64,000 nt of DNA from Taxillus chinensis (Eukaryota > Streptophyta > Magnoliopsida > Santalales > Loranthaceae): the NCBI GenBank assembly GCA_023512835.1, contig CM042087.1, forward strand, positions 15,222,853-15,286,852. Reading direction: 5' to 3'. Below the pieces are notes generated by a model. The model saw only the letters and a program-made list of their open reading frames with translations. It did no database searches and was not told where the DNA came from. Positions 22,976 through 34,816 of the stretch are shown in pieces (position 1 is the stretch's first letter; every line of letters starts with the position of its first letter). The translations under genes and the position numbers were made by a program.

Positions 22976-22993
22976 TGGCGCCGTTGCCGGGGA
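22976..22993 (+). other. Primer binding site of F (tRNA-Asp type)
   Basis: TGGCGCCGTTGCCGGGGA lies three bases after the LTR, the Athila-type site and identical to that of D. The following 170 bp (22994-23163) are T-rich leader. Confidence 0.93.
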
Positions 22994-23163
22994 TTCAACG
23001 GTTAACTAGTTTTTAAAATCAACATTGAGTGAAATTGTTTGAATTCTGATCTTGGTGTTCTATTTTGTCTTTTATTTTCTGTTATTTTGTGTTCTTTATT
23101 TGTTTATTTTGCGTTGTTCGGAGCTGCTGGGTGTGTTCTTGTTGTTTTACAGGAACATACACC

Positions 23164-24895
23164 ATGTGTGTGAGGAATTCCTAGTTGTGCATGCAAAGAG
23201 AGGAGGATATACAATTTACTCGGGAACCTGAAAGGTTGTTCAGAGCTCGTCGTAGAGCAGCTAGGGAAGCAGCACGTGAGGCTGAAGAAGCATTGCAAGG
23301 CTTGGAGCAATCCGTAGGCGACCTGATGGCAGATCTCAGACCTGATGGTGGTGCACCACAAGGAGGGGCCAATTACAATGGCCAATATCCAGAAGAAGAG
23401 GGACATAGGTTTATGCCCAGAACCTTCTTAGATTATGCGAGGCCAATGATGTCAGACCATTATTCTGGGATTCGGCAGACAAGAGTCCAAGCAAATAGCT
23501 TTGAGCTGAAGCCGGCGTTGATCAACATGGTGAGCAACAACGCGTTTGGAGGAACAGTCGTGGATGATCCACACCAGCATTTGATGAGGTTCTACCAGAT
23601 GTGAGACACCATAAAGATCAACAATGTATCGGAGGAGGCAATAAAGCTAAGGCTTTTCCCTTTCTCTTTAAGGGATAGAGCTCTTGGCTGGTTCAACATC
23701 TACCGAGGTTCAATCAACACTTGGGAGGAGATGCAGACCAAGTTCATGTCAAAGTACTTCCCTCCTTCCAAGGTGATCCAGCTTAGAGGGGAGATTAGCA
23801 AATTCAGGCAAGATGAGATGGAGACTCTTCATGAAGCTTGGGAGCGTTTCAAAGACTTAGTGAGAAGATGCCCTGATCATGGAAGACCCCAGTGGATTCA
23901 AATTGAATCTTTCTACACAGGTCTTTAGTCCCACTCACAAGACAAGGTGAATGCAGCTGCTGGAGGATGCTTGATGAATCTAGAGCCTGACGCAGCAGCA
24001 GAGCTCTTGGAGAGGCTGTCTTTAGCTGACTGGCAGTGGTCTAATGTGCGTACTTCAAAGCCAAGGGAGAAGATAGCTTCGGTTGATAATTCTTCCAATG
24101 ATATGCAAGCACAGATTCAAGCTTTAGTGAAAGGCATGGAAGTATTGGCTCTTAAAGTTGAAGGATCACAACAAGCTTTACCAGTAGCTGAGCAGGGCTG
24201 GAATGGAGCTGAAGAAGCAAATTATGTTGGAGGAAAGGGCTTATACCAGAAACAGCAATTTTATCCTCAACATCAACAACAAGGGTACAACCAGAACCAG
24301 CAGCAATCTCAACCATTTCAGAGAACTCAGAACCGAGGGGGAGATACCTCATTTCAGTACAAATATGTGCCCCCAGGGATGAAGCAGAATCCGTATGCTA
24401 CGGATAATTATTTACACCCACCTCCAGGATTCGAAGCGAAACTGACCTCGGCCTTAATAGCAAAGAGGAAGGGTATATCAGAATGTGGAAGAGCCAACCA
24501 AAAGAGAGGATAATTTGGAGGAAAGGGTAGTCACCATAGAATCTTCAATGAAGAATATAGAAAAGTTGCTTGTGAGTTTGGCTCAAAATGTAAATCAAGG
24601 AGTCTCAGCTAAATCTTTTCCAAGTGATACTGAGGTGAACCCCAAGGAGAGTTGCAAGGCTATTACTCTAAGAAGCGGGAAGGCACTGAAAGAAGCTGAA
24701 GAGCCTAAGAAGAAGGCAACTCCAGAACAACAAAGCAGACCCTTGGAAGCTGATGACCAAGGAAAATCAGATAAAGCTGAAGAAAGAGTGCAAAAAAAGA
24801 AGGACAAGCAGCTGAGTCAAGACAGAATAGCTGAAGAACAGAAGCAAGAGCTCAGGCCTACCAGAAGGTTGAGGAAGAGTATGAGCGCTTCCTGA
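23164..24895 (+). pseudogene. gag: gag of element F, several stops and a frameshift
   Basis: The likely start at 23164 is followed by an in-frame TAG after six codons. The frame then stays open apart from TGA at 23602 and TAG at 23926. The N-terminus (REPERLFRARRRAAREAAREAEE) is basic and acidic, probably helical. The gag core is FELKPALINMV, DDPHQHLMRFYQM, RALGWFNIYRGSINTWEEM and MSKYFPPSKVIQLRGEI. A Q-rich stretch follows (about 24250-24320). After a frameshift near 24470 the C-terminal part reads ESSMKNIEKLLVSLAQNVNQ and CKAITLRSGKALKEAEEPKK, typical of Athila gag. No CCHC knuckle is apparent, as expected for this lineage. It ends in a TGA at 24893 followed by another frameshift into pol. 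Confidence 0.88.
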
Positions 24896-27800
24896 GTTTG
24901 TTCAAGAAGCTTGAAATTAACATTCCATTTGTGGAAATCTTGGAGCAGATGCCTAGGTACAGAAAATACATCAAAGATTTTGTGACGAAGAAGAGGAAAT
25001 ATGGGGATCATGAGACGGTGGCAGTCACTAATGAGGTGAGCAGTGTTGTTCAATAGAGTTTGCCCATCAAGCATAAAGATCCGGGCAGTTTTAATCTCCC
25101 TTGTGTGATTGGCAATGCACCGCAGCAGTAAGCCCTATGTGATTTAGGGGCTAGCATCAATTTGATCTCCTTTGCTTTGTACAAGCAGCTTGGGCTTAAG
25201 GGCATGAAGCCCACTTCCATATCATTGCAGTTTGCTGACCGGTCTAGTGGAAGGCCTGAAGGGATAATTGAAGACGTGTTAGTCAAAGTGGGCTCCTTCA
25301 TATTTCCAGCGGACTTTGTAGTTTTGGAGATGGAAGAAGATAGAGGAGTTCAGCTACTCCTTGGAAGACCGTTTCACAGAATGGGTTGTGCATTGATTGA
25401 TGTTGCTCAAGGGCAGCTAACTCTGAGAATTAATGAGGAGACCTTAGTCTTCCACATGGGGAAGGCTTTGCAAGGTCAAGAGGAGGAGGACTGCCTTTGG
25501 GTTGATGACCTTGAGGAATTGGTGGAAGACTACTTGGCAGAAGAAATTACCACCACCAATAATGGAGCCCTTCAACATATAGAAGCTCAACAAGATGAAG
25601 AGATGTACTTGACAGCTGAGGAAGATGAGCAAACTACAAACTCTTTGGAGCAGGCTGAGGAGGAGAAAGAAGATGACGTGCCTCCAGCTCCAGAACTGAA
25701 GGAGCTGCCTGGACACCTAAGGTACGAATTTCTAGACTCTACAAATCAATTCCCTGTCATTGTTGCTTCTAATTTGAATGATGTGGAGTGTACTCAATTG
25801 CTAGAAGTCCTTAGGAAACACAAAAAGGCCCTAGGATGGAACATTGAAGACATTAGGGGTATTAGTCCAGGGATTTGCATACATAAAATTTTGATAAATG
25901 ATGATTTTAAACCCACTGCTGAAAGACAAAGAAGATTAAACCCTACCATGAAAGAAGTTGTTAGAAAAGAAATTTTAAAATGGAAAAATACGGGTATAAT
26001 TTATGCTATTTCAGATAGTGAGTGAGTGAGTCCATTGCATATTGTGCCCAAGAAAGGGGGCATGACCGTGATTAAGAATGAGAAAAATGAATTGATCCCA
26101 TCTCGCACTGTGACGGGGTGGAGAGTGTGTGTTGACTATAGAAAGCTGAACAAGGCTACTAGGAAGGATCATTTTCCTCTTCCTTTCATTGACCAAATGT
26201 TGGATAGGTTAGCCGGCTATAGTCACTACTTGCTTTTTAGATGGCTATTCCGGGTATAATCAGATCATGGTTAAGCCCGAGGACCAAGAAAAGACCACCT
26301 TCACGTGCCCTTTTGGCACTTTTGCATTTAGGAGAATGCCATTTGGGCTTTGTAATGCCCCTGCCACCTTTCAAAGGTGTATGATGGCTATTTTTCAGGG
26401 TTTGGTTGAGGAGATCATGGAGGTCTTCATGGATGACTTCTCGGTGTTTGGTTCCTCCTACCAATAGTGCTTGAAAAATCTAGATGTGGTCTTAGAGAGA
26501 TGTGAGGAGAAGGAACTAGTCCTAAATTGGGAGAAATGTCATTTCATGGTAACTGAGGGGATAGTTCTAGGGCACAAGGTGTCTGCACATGGTTTGGAGG
26601 TAGACAAGGCAAAAATCTCCACTATTGAGACTCTGCCACCTCCAACCAATGAAAAAGGAGTGAGAAGTTTCCTTGGCCATGCCCGGCTTTTATAGGAGAT
26701 TCATTAAGGACTTCTCAAAAATTGCAAAACCCATGAGTAGGTTGTTAGAAAAAGACACAAGCTTTGAGTTTAATGCAGATTGCTTAGAAGCTTTCAACAT
26801 CCTCAAGGGTAAGTTAGTCAATGCACCTGTTATAGTCACACCTGACTGGGCTCAGCCTTTTGAGCTAATGTGTGATGCGAGTGATTATGTTGTGGGGTTA
26901 GTCTTAGGGCAAAGGCGAGAAAAGGTGTTTAGGGTCATTTACTATGCTAGTAAGACCTTAGATGATGCTCAACAGAACTATACCACCACTGAGAAAGAGT
27001 TGCTAGCCGTGGTTTATGGTTGCAACAAGTTTAGACCCTACCTTTTGGGGTCTAAAGTCATTGTTTATACTGATCATGCTGCATTGAAATACTTGTTTGC
27101 TAAAAAAGAAGCTAAGCCACGCTTGATTAGGTGGGTTCTCCTCTTACAGGAATTTGACCTTGAAATTAGAGACACAAAGGGAGCCCTAAATTCTGTGGCT
27201 GATCACCTCTCCCGTGTGGAGAATGCACCTAAGTCTCTACCCATTGTAGATGACTTTCCTGATGAGAAGTTGTTTGAGGTGCATCATCTTCCTTGGTTTG
27301 CCGACATAGCGAATTATTTAGCCACCGGGTTCATACCCAAGCGGTTAGATTACCACCAGAGAAAGAAATTGGTAGTGGATGCTAAGAAATACATTTGGGA
27401 AGACCCAATTCTTTATAGGAGGTGTCCTGACCAAATCATTAGAAAGTGTGTCCTTGAGGAGGAGGTAGATGACATAATACATCATTGTCATGCATCACAT
27501 TATGGGGGCCACTTTGGGGTGCAAAGAACCGTGGCTAAAATCATGCGGTGTGGCTTTTATTGGCCTCACATGGTGAAAGACACCTATGTCTACATCAAAA
27601 AGTGTGATAGATGTCAAAGGGTAGGTGGTCTGTCTAGGAAAAATGAGATGCCCTTAACTAGAATCCTTCTAGTTGAAATTTTTGACATTTGGGGCATTGA
27701 CTTCATGGGGCCATTCCCCAATTTTGATGGGTATTCATACATTTTGCTTGCTGTGGATTATGTGTCTAAGTGGGTAGAAGCTATTCCTACTAGAGTGAAT

Positions 27801-28569
27801 GATGCTAGGGTTGTGACTCACTTCTTTACTAGGAACATCTTTAGCCGTTTTGGGACACCAAGGGCTATAATCAGTGATGAGTCATTTCTGCAACAAATTG
27901 TTTGACAAATTATTGAACAAGTATGGTGTCACTCATAGGAAGTCTTTAGCTTACCACCCACAAGCTAATGGACAAGCAGAAGTGTCCAACAGGGAGATTA
28001 AGGCCATTTTTGAAGAAAACTGTTGGAGCCAATAGGAAAGATGGTCTCAAAGGCTTGATGAAGCCTTATGGGCATATAGGACAGCTTACAAAACTCCCAT
28101 TGGGATGTCACCTTACCGTATTCTATATGGTAAGGCATGTCACTTGCCTGTGGAACTAGAACACAAGGCTCATTGGGCCTTGAAGAAGTTAAATTTTAAC
28201 CCACAAGAGATCAAGGAGCTTAGGATGACTCAATTAATTGAGTTAGATGAGCTTAAGCTGGATGCCTATGATAGTGCTAAATTTTACAAAGAAAGAACTA
28301 AGAAATGGCATGATAGGCAACTCAACAATGAACTTTTAACCCTAGGGCAGAAAGTTCTTCTATTTAACACAAGGTTGAGGTTATTTCCTGGAAAATTAAG
28401 GTCCAAGTGGATGGGACCTTTTGTGATAGTTGATAAGAAGCCATATGGGAGCTTTGAGCTCCAAGCTGTAGATGGCAAGAAATTTTGGGTGAATGGCAAC
28501 AGACTGAAACCATACTTTGATTCAACTCAGAGGGAGATAGTTGATTCCCTCTCTTTCACCATTGCATGA
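24896..28569 (+). pseudogene. pol: pol of element F: protease, RT, RNase H, integrase
   Basis: Protease has LCDLGASINLIS (about 25138-25175), with DLG in place of DTG. RT (about 25880-26680) shows VCVDYRKLNKATRKDHFPLP, MPFGLCNAPATFQRCM and FMDDFSVFG. RNase H (about 26850-27200) has [23 protein letters not shown] and VADHLSRVE. Integrase has an HHCC module ([19 protein letters not shown]) and a core with [10 protein letters not shown] and [17 protein letters not shown]. The end motif [14 protein letters not shown] fits the C-terminal domain of Athila integrase. Breaks are TAG 25056, TAA near 25129, TGA 26023, a frameshift near 26250, TAG 26465, a frameshift near 26680, and a short deletion near 27885 just after the second catalytic aspartate (IISDE). 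Confidence 0.92.
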
Positions 28570-28611
28570 TCATAACTGAAAGTCTAGCTACAGACTTTAA
28601 ATAAAGCACTG

Positions 28612-28629
28612 GTTGGGAGGCAACCCAAT
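28612..28629 (+). promoter_or_regulatory. Predicted RNA hairpin after pol of F
   Basis: TTGGG and CCCAA arms flank the loop AGGCAA, extended by one G-U pair. It starts 42 nt after the pol stop. The same loop with a compensated stem is found in D (38574-38593). Confidence 0.55.
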
Positions 28630-29425
28630 GTTTATTGCTATGTTTTATTTTATGTTATTTTCTTTTATTTATCTTATTCAATAAATTTGTTTGCAAGCTA
28701 ACTATTGTGCAAGAGACTTTGCTTCTTTCTTAACTAACCATTTGCAGGATGAGCAAATTATTGGGTCCTGAACTTGTGGAATTGTTTTTAAAGTCAAAGT
28801 CAAGGAGCAAAGAGCAAGTGAAGCCCAAAAGTGCTTGAAGATGGGCTCAAACAATTCACGTGCAAGACTTAAAGATGGTCCATAATGCACAAGCAACAAA
28901 GTGGAGAAATTTGGGCCAGTTTGGGCCTGAACGTGAATTCGCACGTGAATTGCCCAATTCACGTGCACCTCCTTTTGAGCTGTAACTTTCTGGAATGGTA
29001 GATGAAGACCATGTGAATCACGTTTACTCTTGCATGCGAATTGCTAGCTATCATATGGAGGCTCAAAAATGCAAAATACCGATTTTAGCCCTCCTAGAAG
29101 CTTCAAACAATTCACGTGCAGAAGGGACTATTGCTTGCCAGCTCAATGGGGACCCACCACCAAAGTTTGGGATGATTCTGACCTGCATGCCAATTCAACC
29201 AATTCACGTGCAAGGGCTATTTTGGTCAGAACACTCTGAATATTTAGGGGCACGTGTATCAAGCCAATTGGAGCATCTTTCCTTCTGCACGCTATATAAA
29301 GGGAGGCCATCTTCAAAGGCTTCCACACCAAAATCAATCCAGATCTGAGTATTAGAGAAACTCTGCTCTTTTGCTCTCTTGCTCTTCAATTTTCTGCTCT
29401 TTGCTCTTATTTTCTCATTCCAAAG
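28630..29425 (+). other. Pol-to-third-ORF spacer of F, rich in CACGTG palindromes
   Basis: About 800 bp with no supported gene. Copies of the core TTCACGTGCA occur near 28855, 28958, 29113 and 29203. At 28941-28966 GCACGTGAATTG and its exact reverse complement are separated by two bases. A TATATAAA-like sequence near 29292 lies about 130 bp before the third ORF and could serve a separate transcript, although this is only inferred. Confidence 0.65.
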
Positions 29426-31784
29426 ATGGTGCGCACAAGGAGGACTGGCCAGGAGGAGGTGCACTCACCTAGTGCTGATAGCCAACCTGAGGAGGAGATA
29501 CTCTTGGGGCATGCTCTTGATATGCGGGCTTTGGAGGCTTTAGTGAGCCGGGTCGGGCTAGAGAGGTGGCTCTTAAAATTCAAAATCTGGGATTACAAAG
29601 GTTAGTATCTGCCCATCCAGCTATTTCCTACTCTGCCCTACAAGAATTTTATGCATCTGTCTCTGTGAGTGAGGATGAACTGATAGGGGTCGTGTAAGGG
29701 GTTTATGTCAGAATTACCCCTGAAATTATTAGACATTGCTTTAACCTCCCTGAACCCAGTGATAGCTTCCCTCAGCTAAGCCTAGGAGAATTTGGTACTG
29801 CATGCAACTATGCTAGAAAATTTCAAAGTTGAAGGCAGTATACCAAGAATGGTTTTGTTGGAAAATTTAGATGCCTAGCTTACCTGGTAGGGAAATGCTT
29901 ATTGATTCAGACCAGTGGGCTAGATAGTGTGCCTAAGCCACACCTGGAGTTCATGTATAACATTGATCATATGCTAAATGTGGATTGGGCCACTACCATT
30001 TTTAAATGGTGGAAGAAAAACTCATCAAAGCAGATAAATGGCAGATTTTTGTGTTTGATATTTCAAAGCATGCCTGCTTTGCATTTTTCCTCCATGGATA
30101 CCATCACTTTTCCTTCTCACTGGGTGTTAAGAGTATTGCATGCTGAAGGAGGTTTGGGAATCAGTACCAGAGGTCATTGGGCAACAAATGTTCCTCCTCC
30201 ATCACAGCCCGCTAGGCACAGTGTTCATGTGGAGCGATCCACTGACTTTGCAAGGGAGACCTCTCTTCATTTGGATCAAAGGAAGCAGACTCTATATAGA
30301 CTCACTGCCATGTACATGCAGTTCAATGTACACAAAGAAGATATTTTCAATTTCTTTCAAGGCATTAGTGGGCAGGTGGTGAGCGAAGTGGAGATCATCA
30401 ATTGGGCAGTCACTAATGGGCACATCACTAGTGCCCAATTTGAGGAATTAATGGCCCTCATCTCTGGAGACCAACAAGCTACTTCACAACCTAGAACCAG
30501 AGCATGGGAGGCCCCAGACGTAGCTGCTCATGCATCTCCTAGAGCATGGGAAGTCCCAGAAGCTCCTCCTGCTGCATCTACCGAAGCTTGGAGGCAAGAA
30601 ACACAGCAGCTCAGGGAGGCAAATGCCAGAACCCAACACGAGGTGGAAGCCCTGAGGAAGGACAATAAAGAAGTCAAAGGCCTCCTAGGCAAAATCTGGA
30701 AGGCCTTGAGCAAGAGGAAAGCATCAAAATGTTCTCTTATAGTGGAGATATCTGATGAAGAACCCTCTCCATCCCCTGAAGTTTCTTATCCATCCCAGGC
30801 GGATCCACCTCAACCAGAACCTTCAGCTCGGCCATCCCACTATCACCCAGAGGAGGCAGAGCCAGCAACAGGGTATTCACCCTTCCAGCCTCAAGAGGAG
30901 ACAAAGCTAGCAAAAGGGTATTCACCCTTCCAGCCGTTTACTGATCCTGCATATTCTCAGGCTCTTGTGCCTGCTATACTTCCTGTCTCTTGGGGTGCAT
31001 ACATGCCTGCTGAACCTGAAGACCTTCTTGGCCCTCCTATTCATTTGACCCTAGATCCAGCCCTATCATCTGCTGAAAGTCAAGTAGCATTTGAAGACTT
31101 CATTGACTCTCAGGTGTTAAGGGCTCGATTTGCAAGGGAGATGGACCTCTTCACCTCGTTTGTCCTTCAAAGGATTTTAGGTGATGAATATCTATATTCA
31201 GATGAGGTGGACTTGTTTTGCAGGACTATGCGTTTTGTTGTGGAGGCTGAACCTCATAATTACCCACTGTCCCAGTATACCTCTATTATGCTATGCGAGC
31301 TTTATGAGCAACCTTTGACTGAAAGTGTGTGGCGCCAGCGTATAAATGGGCAGAATGAAGGGCACCGTCCTTGGCATGGTATGCACGAGGTGTTGATCCC
31401 TGTGCACATTGATCGTCACTATGTCTTGGTGCGTGTGGATTTGAGTGTAGGGCATGCAGTGCTTTATGATCCAAGCCAAGGCGAAGGGTTCACCAGAAGG
31501 AAGAGACGGCTTGTTCATGAGCTCATAAAAAGAATCAAGGATGCAATGAGACAAGAAGGATTGTTGCAGGATAAGCTCCCTCTTATTCACCTCAACGAAA
31601 TGGAAATCCCTCAGCAGCCTGACCAATTCAGCTGTGGGATCTTTTTTGCTACTACATGATGGCTATTCTGCAAGGGAAGGAAACTTGGGAAGTGCGCGGC
31701 GAGACGTTGGTTGACTTTGTGGCTCAGGTGCGACGAATGGTGGCCAATGTTATCTACTACTACAGCTTGTCAACTGAGAGGTAA
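29426..31784 (+). pseudogene. Third ORF of F: conserved N-terminal domain plus C48 (Ulp1-like) peptidase
   Basis: The start at 29426 is MVRTRRTGQEEV. A frameshift near 29560, TAA near 29695 and TGA near 29829 precede a long open stretch to 31659. The N-terminal domain has GLQRLVSAHPA, ITPEIIRHCFNLPEPSDSF and LEFMYNIDHMLNVDWATTIF. The middle (about 30480-30980) is proline/serine-rich with one helical segment (TQQLREANARTQHEVEALRK) and two GYSPFQP repeats. The C-terminal domain shows RHYVLVRVDL, AVLYDPSQGEGF and IPQQPDQFSCGIFF. These match the His, Asp, Gln and Cys of C48 peptidases. A one-base loss in a T run near 31645 shifts the frame just after the Cys; the remainder reads YYMMAILQGKETW and ends at 31784, matching D. 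Its function in the element is unknown. Confidence 0.78.
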
Positions 31785-33307
31785 GTATTTTCCTACTCCC
31801 TATTTTTTGCCATGAGGACATAGCATATTTTAAGTGTGGTGTATGGGGAGTGACTTGAGCCACTTGCTTGTCTTTTATGTTGTGATTGCATGTTTTATTT
31901 ATAATTATTTACAAAAAAAAAACTGTTTTTAGTTACATGATTGTTTGAGTTGTTTGCTTGAATGATTTGCTTGTGGAGGCATGGATATTAAGTATGCAAT
32001 TTTGGCCTACAAAATTTACTTTTTGTGCCACATTAGTATCATGTTGTGATAAGGGTGTTAAAGTAGCTAAAATGTGCTCTGATTTGGTTTGATCATGTCT
32101 TTATCTTTTGAATGATATCACCATGTTTTTGGAGCTGAGTTTTGAATATTAGCTGAGCATGAAATGCTATGACAGACCTAAGTAACCCTTAAAGTTGAGT
32201 GAAAAAGAAATGCAAAATGAGAACAGCTTCTTTTTAGCCCTTGAGTGACATTTATGGTTTTTGGGTAATAATTGCTACTCTTCTTGCATTCAACATTGGT
32301 TATTTAATGGTAGCAGTCAAGTAAGCATGTGATTACTTATTACTACTCAGTGTTTAGTGTTTAGTTAGGATGCAAGACCTTTAAGTCACTTTGACTTCCT
32401 ATGTATCCTAATTTTTGTTTGTTGTGTTGTAAATATAAAAGGCTGTGATATAGAATGTGAAAAAGCCATCACTTAATTGGAAAATGGGATGTGAGACATC
32501 AATGAATTTTTGTCTCTCCTATTGTAGCAAGGGGTATGCATTAGAAAAATCAGTCTTATTTATGTGTTATGTGAGTAAAAAAAAAGAATGAATAATCCAT
32601 CAAGGGAGAGCATAAAATGCAACCTTGTAAGGTTATTACTTAAAAAAAATCAGAATAAAAGCCACACTGGCTTGATGTTTATGTGTGATTATTTAGATTT
32701 GTAGCCACATTGGCTCAGTTTTGTTTATTTGGGAGTGTTGAGCTCAACCCTTAGCTCATGGTTTTGTTTTATCAGTTATTATAATAGAGTGTGAGTTTAT
32801 TGAGTTTAGACTAGCGTGTGAGTTCAAATAAAGTAGAATAGAGAGTGTGTTTTCTTTGATGAGCACAATAGGGAACTCTCATGATTGCTTGGCAAGTACA
32901 TAATCAATAGCTGATGGCGAGTGTAGAGATATAGTTTTCCATCCATTGTTCATTGATAGGTATTGGGCTTGAGAATTATTATATTTGAGTGAGGCTGCTT
33001 ATCCTTGGTAAGAACTTAAAGGGAAACTAGGTGCTATTTTATCATGGATTGCTTGCTCATATCTGAAATTTAAGTGGAGATATTGCATGGTTGTTGGACT
33101 TAGGGATATGGACATGAATGAACTAAGCTATGACTCATTTTGATGCTTAAATTCCCATTTCATCATGATAGAGTTGCATGCTTAGGAAACCATGATTCTC
33201 CTTGATTGTTATTCTATTTTTCTTCCGTTTGATTGCGTGTTTATTTTATTTTTGCATGCTTGTATGTTTTTGCTTGAGGACAAGCAATGGTTCAAGTGTG
33301 GTGTATT
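31785..33307 (+). other. 3' untranslated region of F with polypurine-tract region
   Basis: About 1.5 kb of AT-rich sequence. ORFs are short and unrelated to known domains. It ends with GAGGACAAGCAATGGTTC then AAGTGTGGTGTATT directly before the LTR start at 33308. The tract is less purine-pure than D's. Confidence 0.75.
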
Positions 33308-34816
33308 TGATAACGTGCATTTTATGCCGTTATTCTAGTGTTTATTTAGGATGTTTAAGAGCATGATTAAAGACTTATTGCTTCATATATCATATATATT
33401 TGCTCTAACCCCTAGGAAGATGCTATTTGCAAATACATGCGCTTTTAAGCTGTTTTGGCAGATTTTGGAGCTCACTTTTGACATAGTAGATGGCCTCAAA
33501 CAATTGGCGTGCCAGAATAAAAGTTTCTTAGAATGATGTCCTCTACCTACTACAGAAATTTCAGAGCATTTGGAGCTGATTTGGAGCTGCATGTGAATTC
33601 ACCCATTTCACGTGCAAGCCTATTTTTGCCTCTCAGGCCTCTACAGGATGCAAGGAAGCTTGGGAAGAAGTTTGAGCTGATTTGGAGGTGCACGTGAATT
33701 CACCATATCACGTGCAAATTGACGTGCAGAGATATTTTTGGACCGATCCTATCGTTTTTCCATGCTGATCATTTGTTTCTGAAGGCCCATGTCCAAATTG
33801 TGGATGGAAGATAGAGATTTTAAAGTTTCGAGTGTTACTTATCAAAACTACGCCGTTTTGATAAATGGGCTAGGGTACACACCTCAAAGCCCATCCAAAC
33901 TCTATAAATACAGCCTCCACGCCCTCTGCTATGCATACCTAGACCCCCTACACGTTTTTAGAGAGAGAGAGAGGCTCCACGACTTGGAGGTTGCTCCTTG
34001 ACCTAGGAGAGCAGCCGTCGCAGCAGCCGTCGCGGATTTTGGAGCCAGGATTTGAAGCTTTGCTGTGCGCGTGGTTAAGAAGAAGATGTTGAGCTTTTCT
34101 ACTTTGTGTTTGCTTGTAATCATGCGTGAGTAGTCTTTTAATCTAGGGGAGCAATGTAGCCCCCTTGTTGCTTTGCTGTGTTTATGAATATTGGGTTTGG
34201 ATGATTGAGTTTTGCATGTTTTATGAATCTGTTCTTAATCTCTATCTTTGGATGTACACCTTGGTATTTTTAGCCCTAGTCTGGGGCGGATTGAGATTCA
34301 TAACTTATTTGTAATTGGTGTGATCATTATCCTTTTGCAAGTATGATTTATTGGCTTTGCATGTTTGTGTGTTTAGATGACCATTCTGGCATACAACTCT
34401 TAAAAGGACCTCAATGACCATTTGTTGTCCTTGGCTTATGTTTAGCATGTTTTCAATCAGACAACCTTAATACCATGAACCAGTAGAGATAACATAGGGA
34501 GGTGAAATTGTGACCCTAGATGCTTTTAATCCTTGAATCTTAATCCTAAATTCAATTTGCTTTCTTTGTTTATTCAGAAAACCAAATAAAAATTAGATCT
34601 TTAGTTTAAAAAAGAAAACCTTTTGCCAAGACATTTTATAGAACAAGAGTAATTGGGTGTTTTGATTTGAGAACTAGAGAACTAGGCTAATCCCTATGGG
34701 TTCGACCCCTTGCTTGCTGCTATTCTTTTAGTGCAAACTTAGGGAATTTATTATCTTGAAGAGAGATTTAACGACATTAGCTAGCTCTTTTATAGAGGCT
34801 AAAAATCTGTCTGTCA
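33308..34816 (+). repeat. 3' LTR of element F
   Basis: 1509 bp, nearly identical to 21460-22972. Differences include single-base changes, loss of one TAT near 33488 relative to the 5' copy, and changes at CpG-containing sites such as GCACGTG to GCATGTG at about 33588-33594. The promoter-like palindrome and TATA box are intact. Confidence 0.95.

Larger units (their letters stand above)
21460..34816 (+). mobile_element. Element F: Athila-like Ty3/gypsy with third ORF, both LTRs
   Basis: LTRs lie at 21460-22972 and 33308-34816. Flanks are GCGAT (21455-21459) and GTGAT (34817-34821), a 5-bp target duplication with one C/T difference. The order is tRNA-Asp type primer site, gag, protease, RT, RNase H, integrase, spacer with hairpins, third ORF, 3' UTR and 3' LTR. 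The LTR pair differs at only a few percent of sites by eye and is much more alike than E's pair, consistent with F being the later arrival inside E. Gag, pol and the third ORF all contain stops and small indels. Confidence 0.95.
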
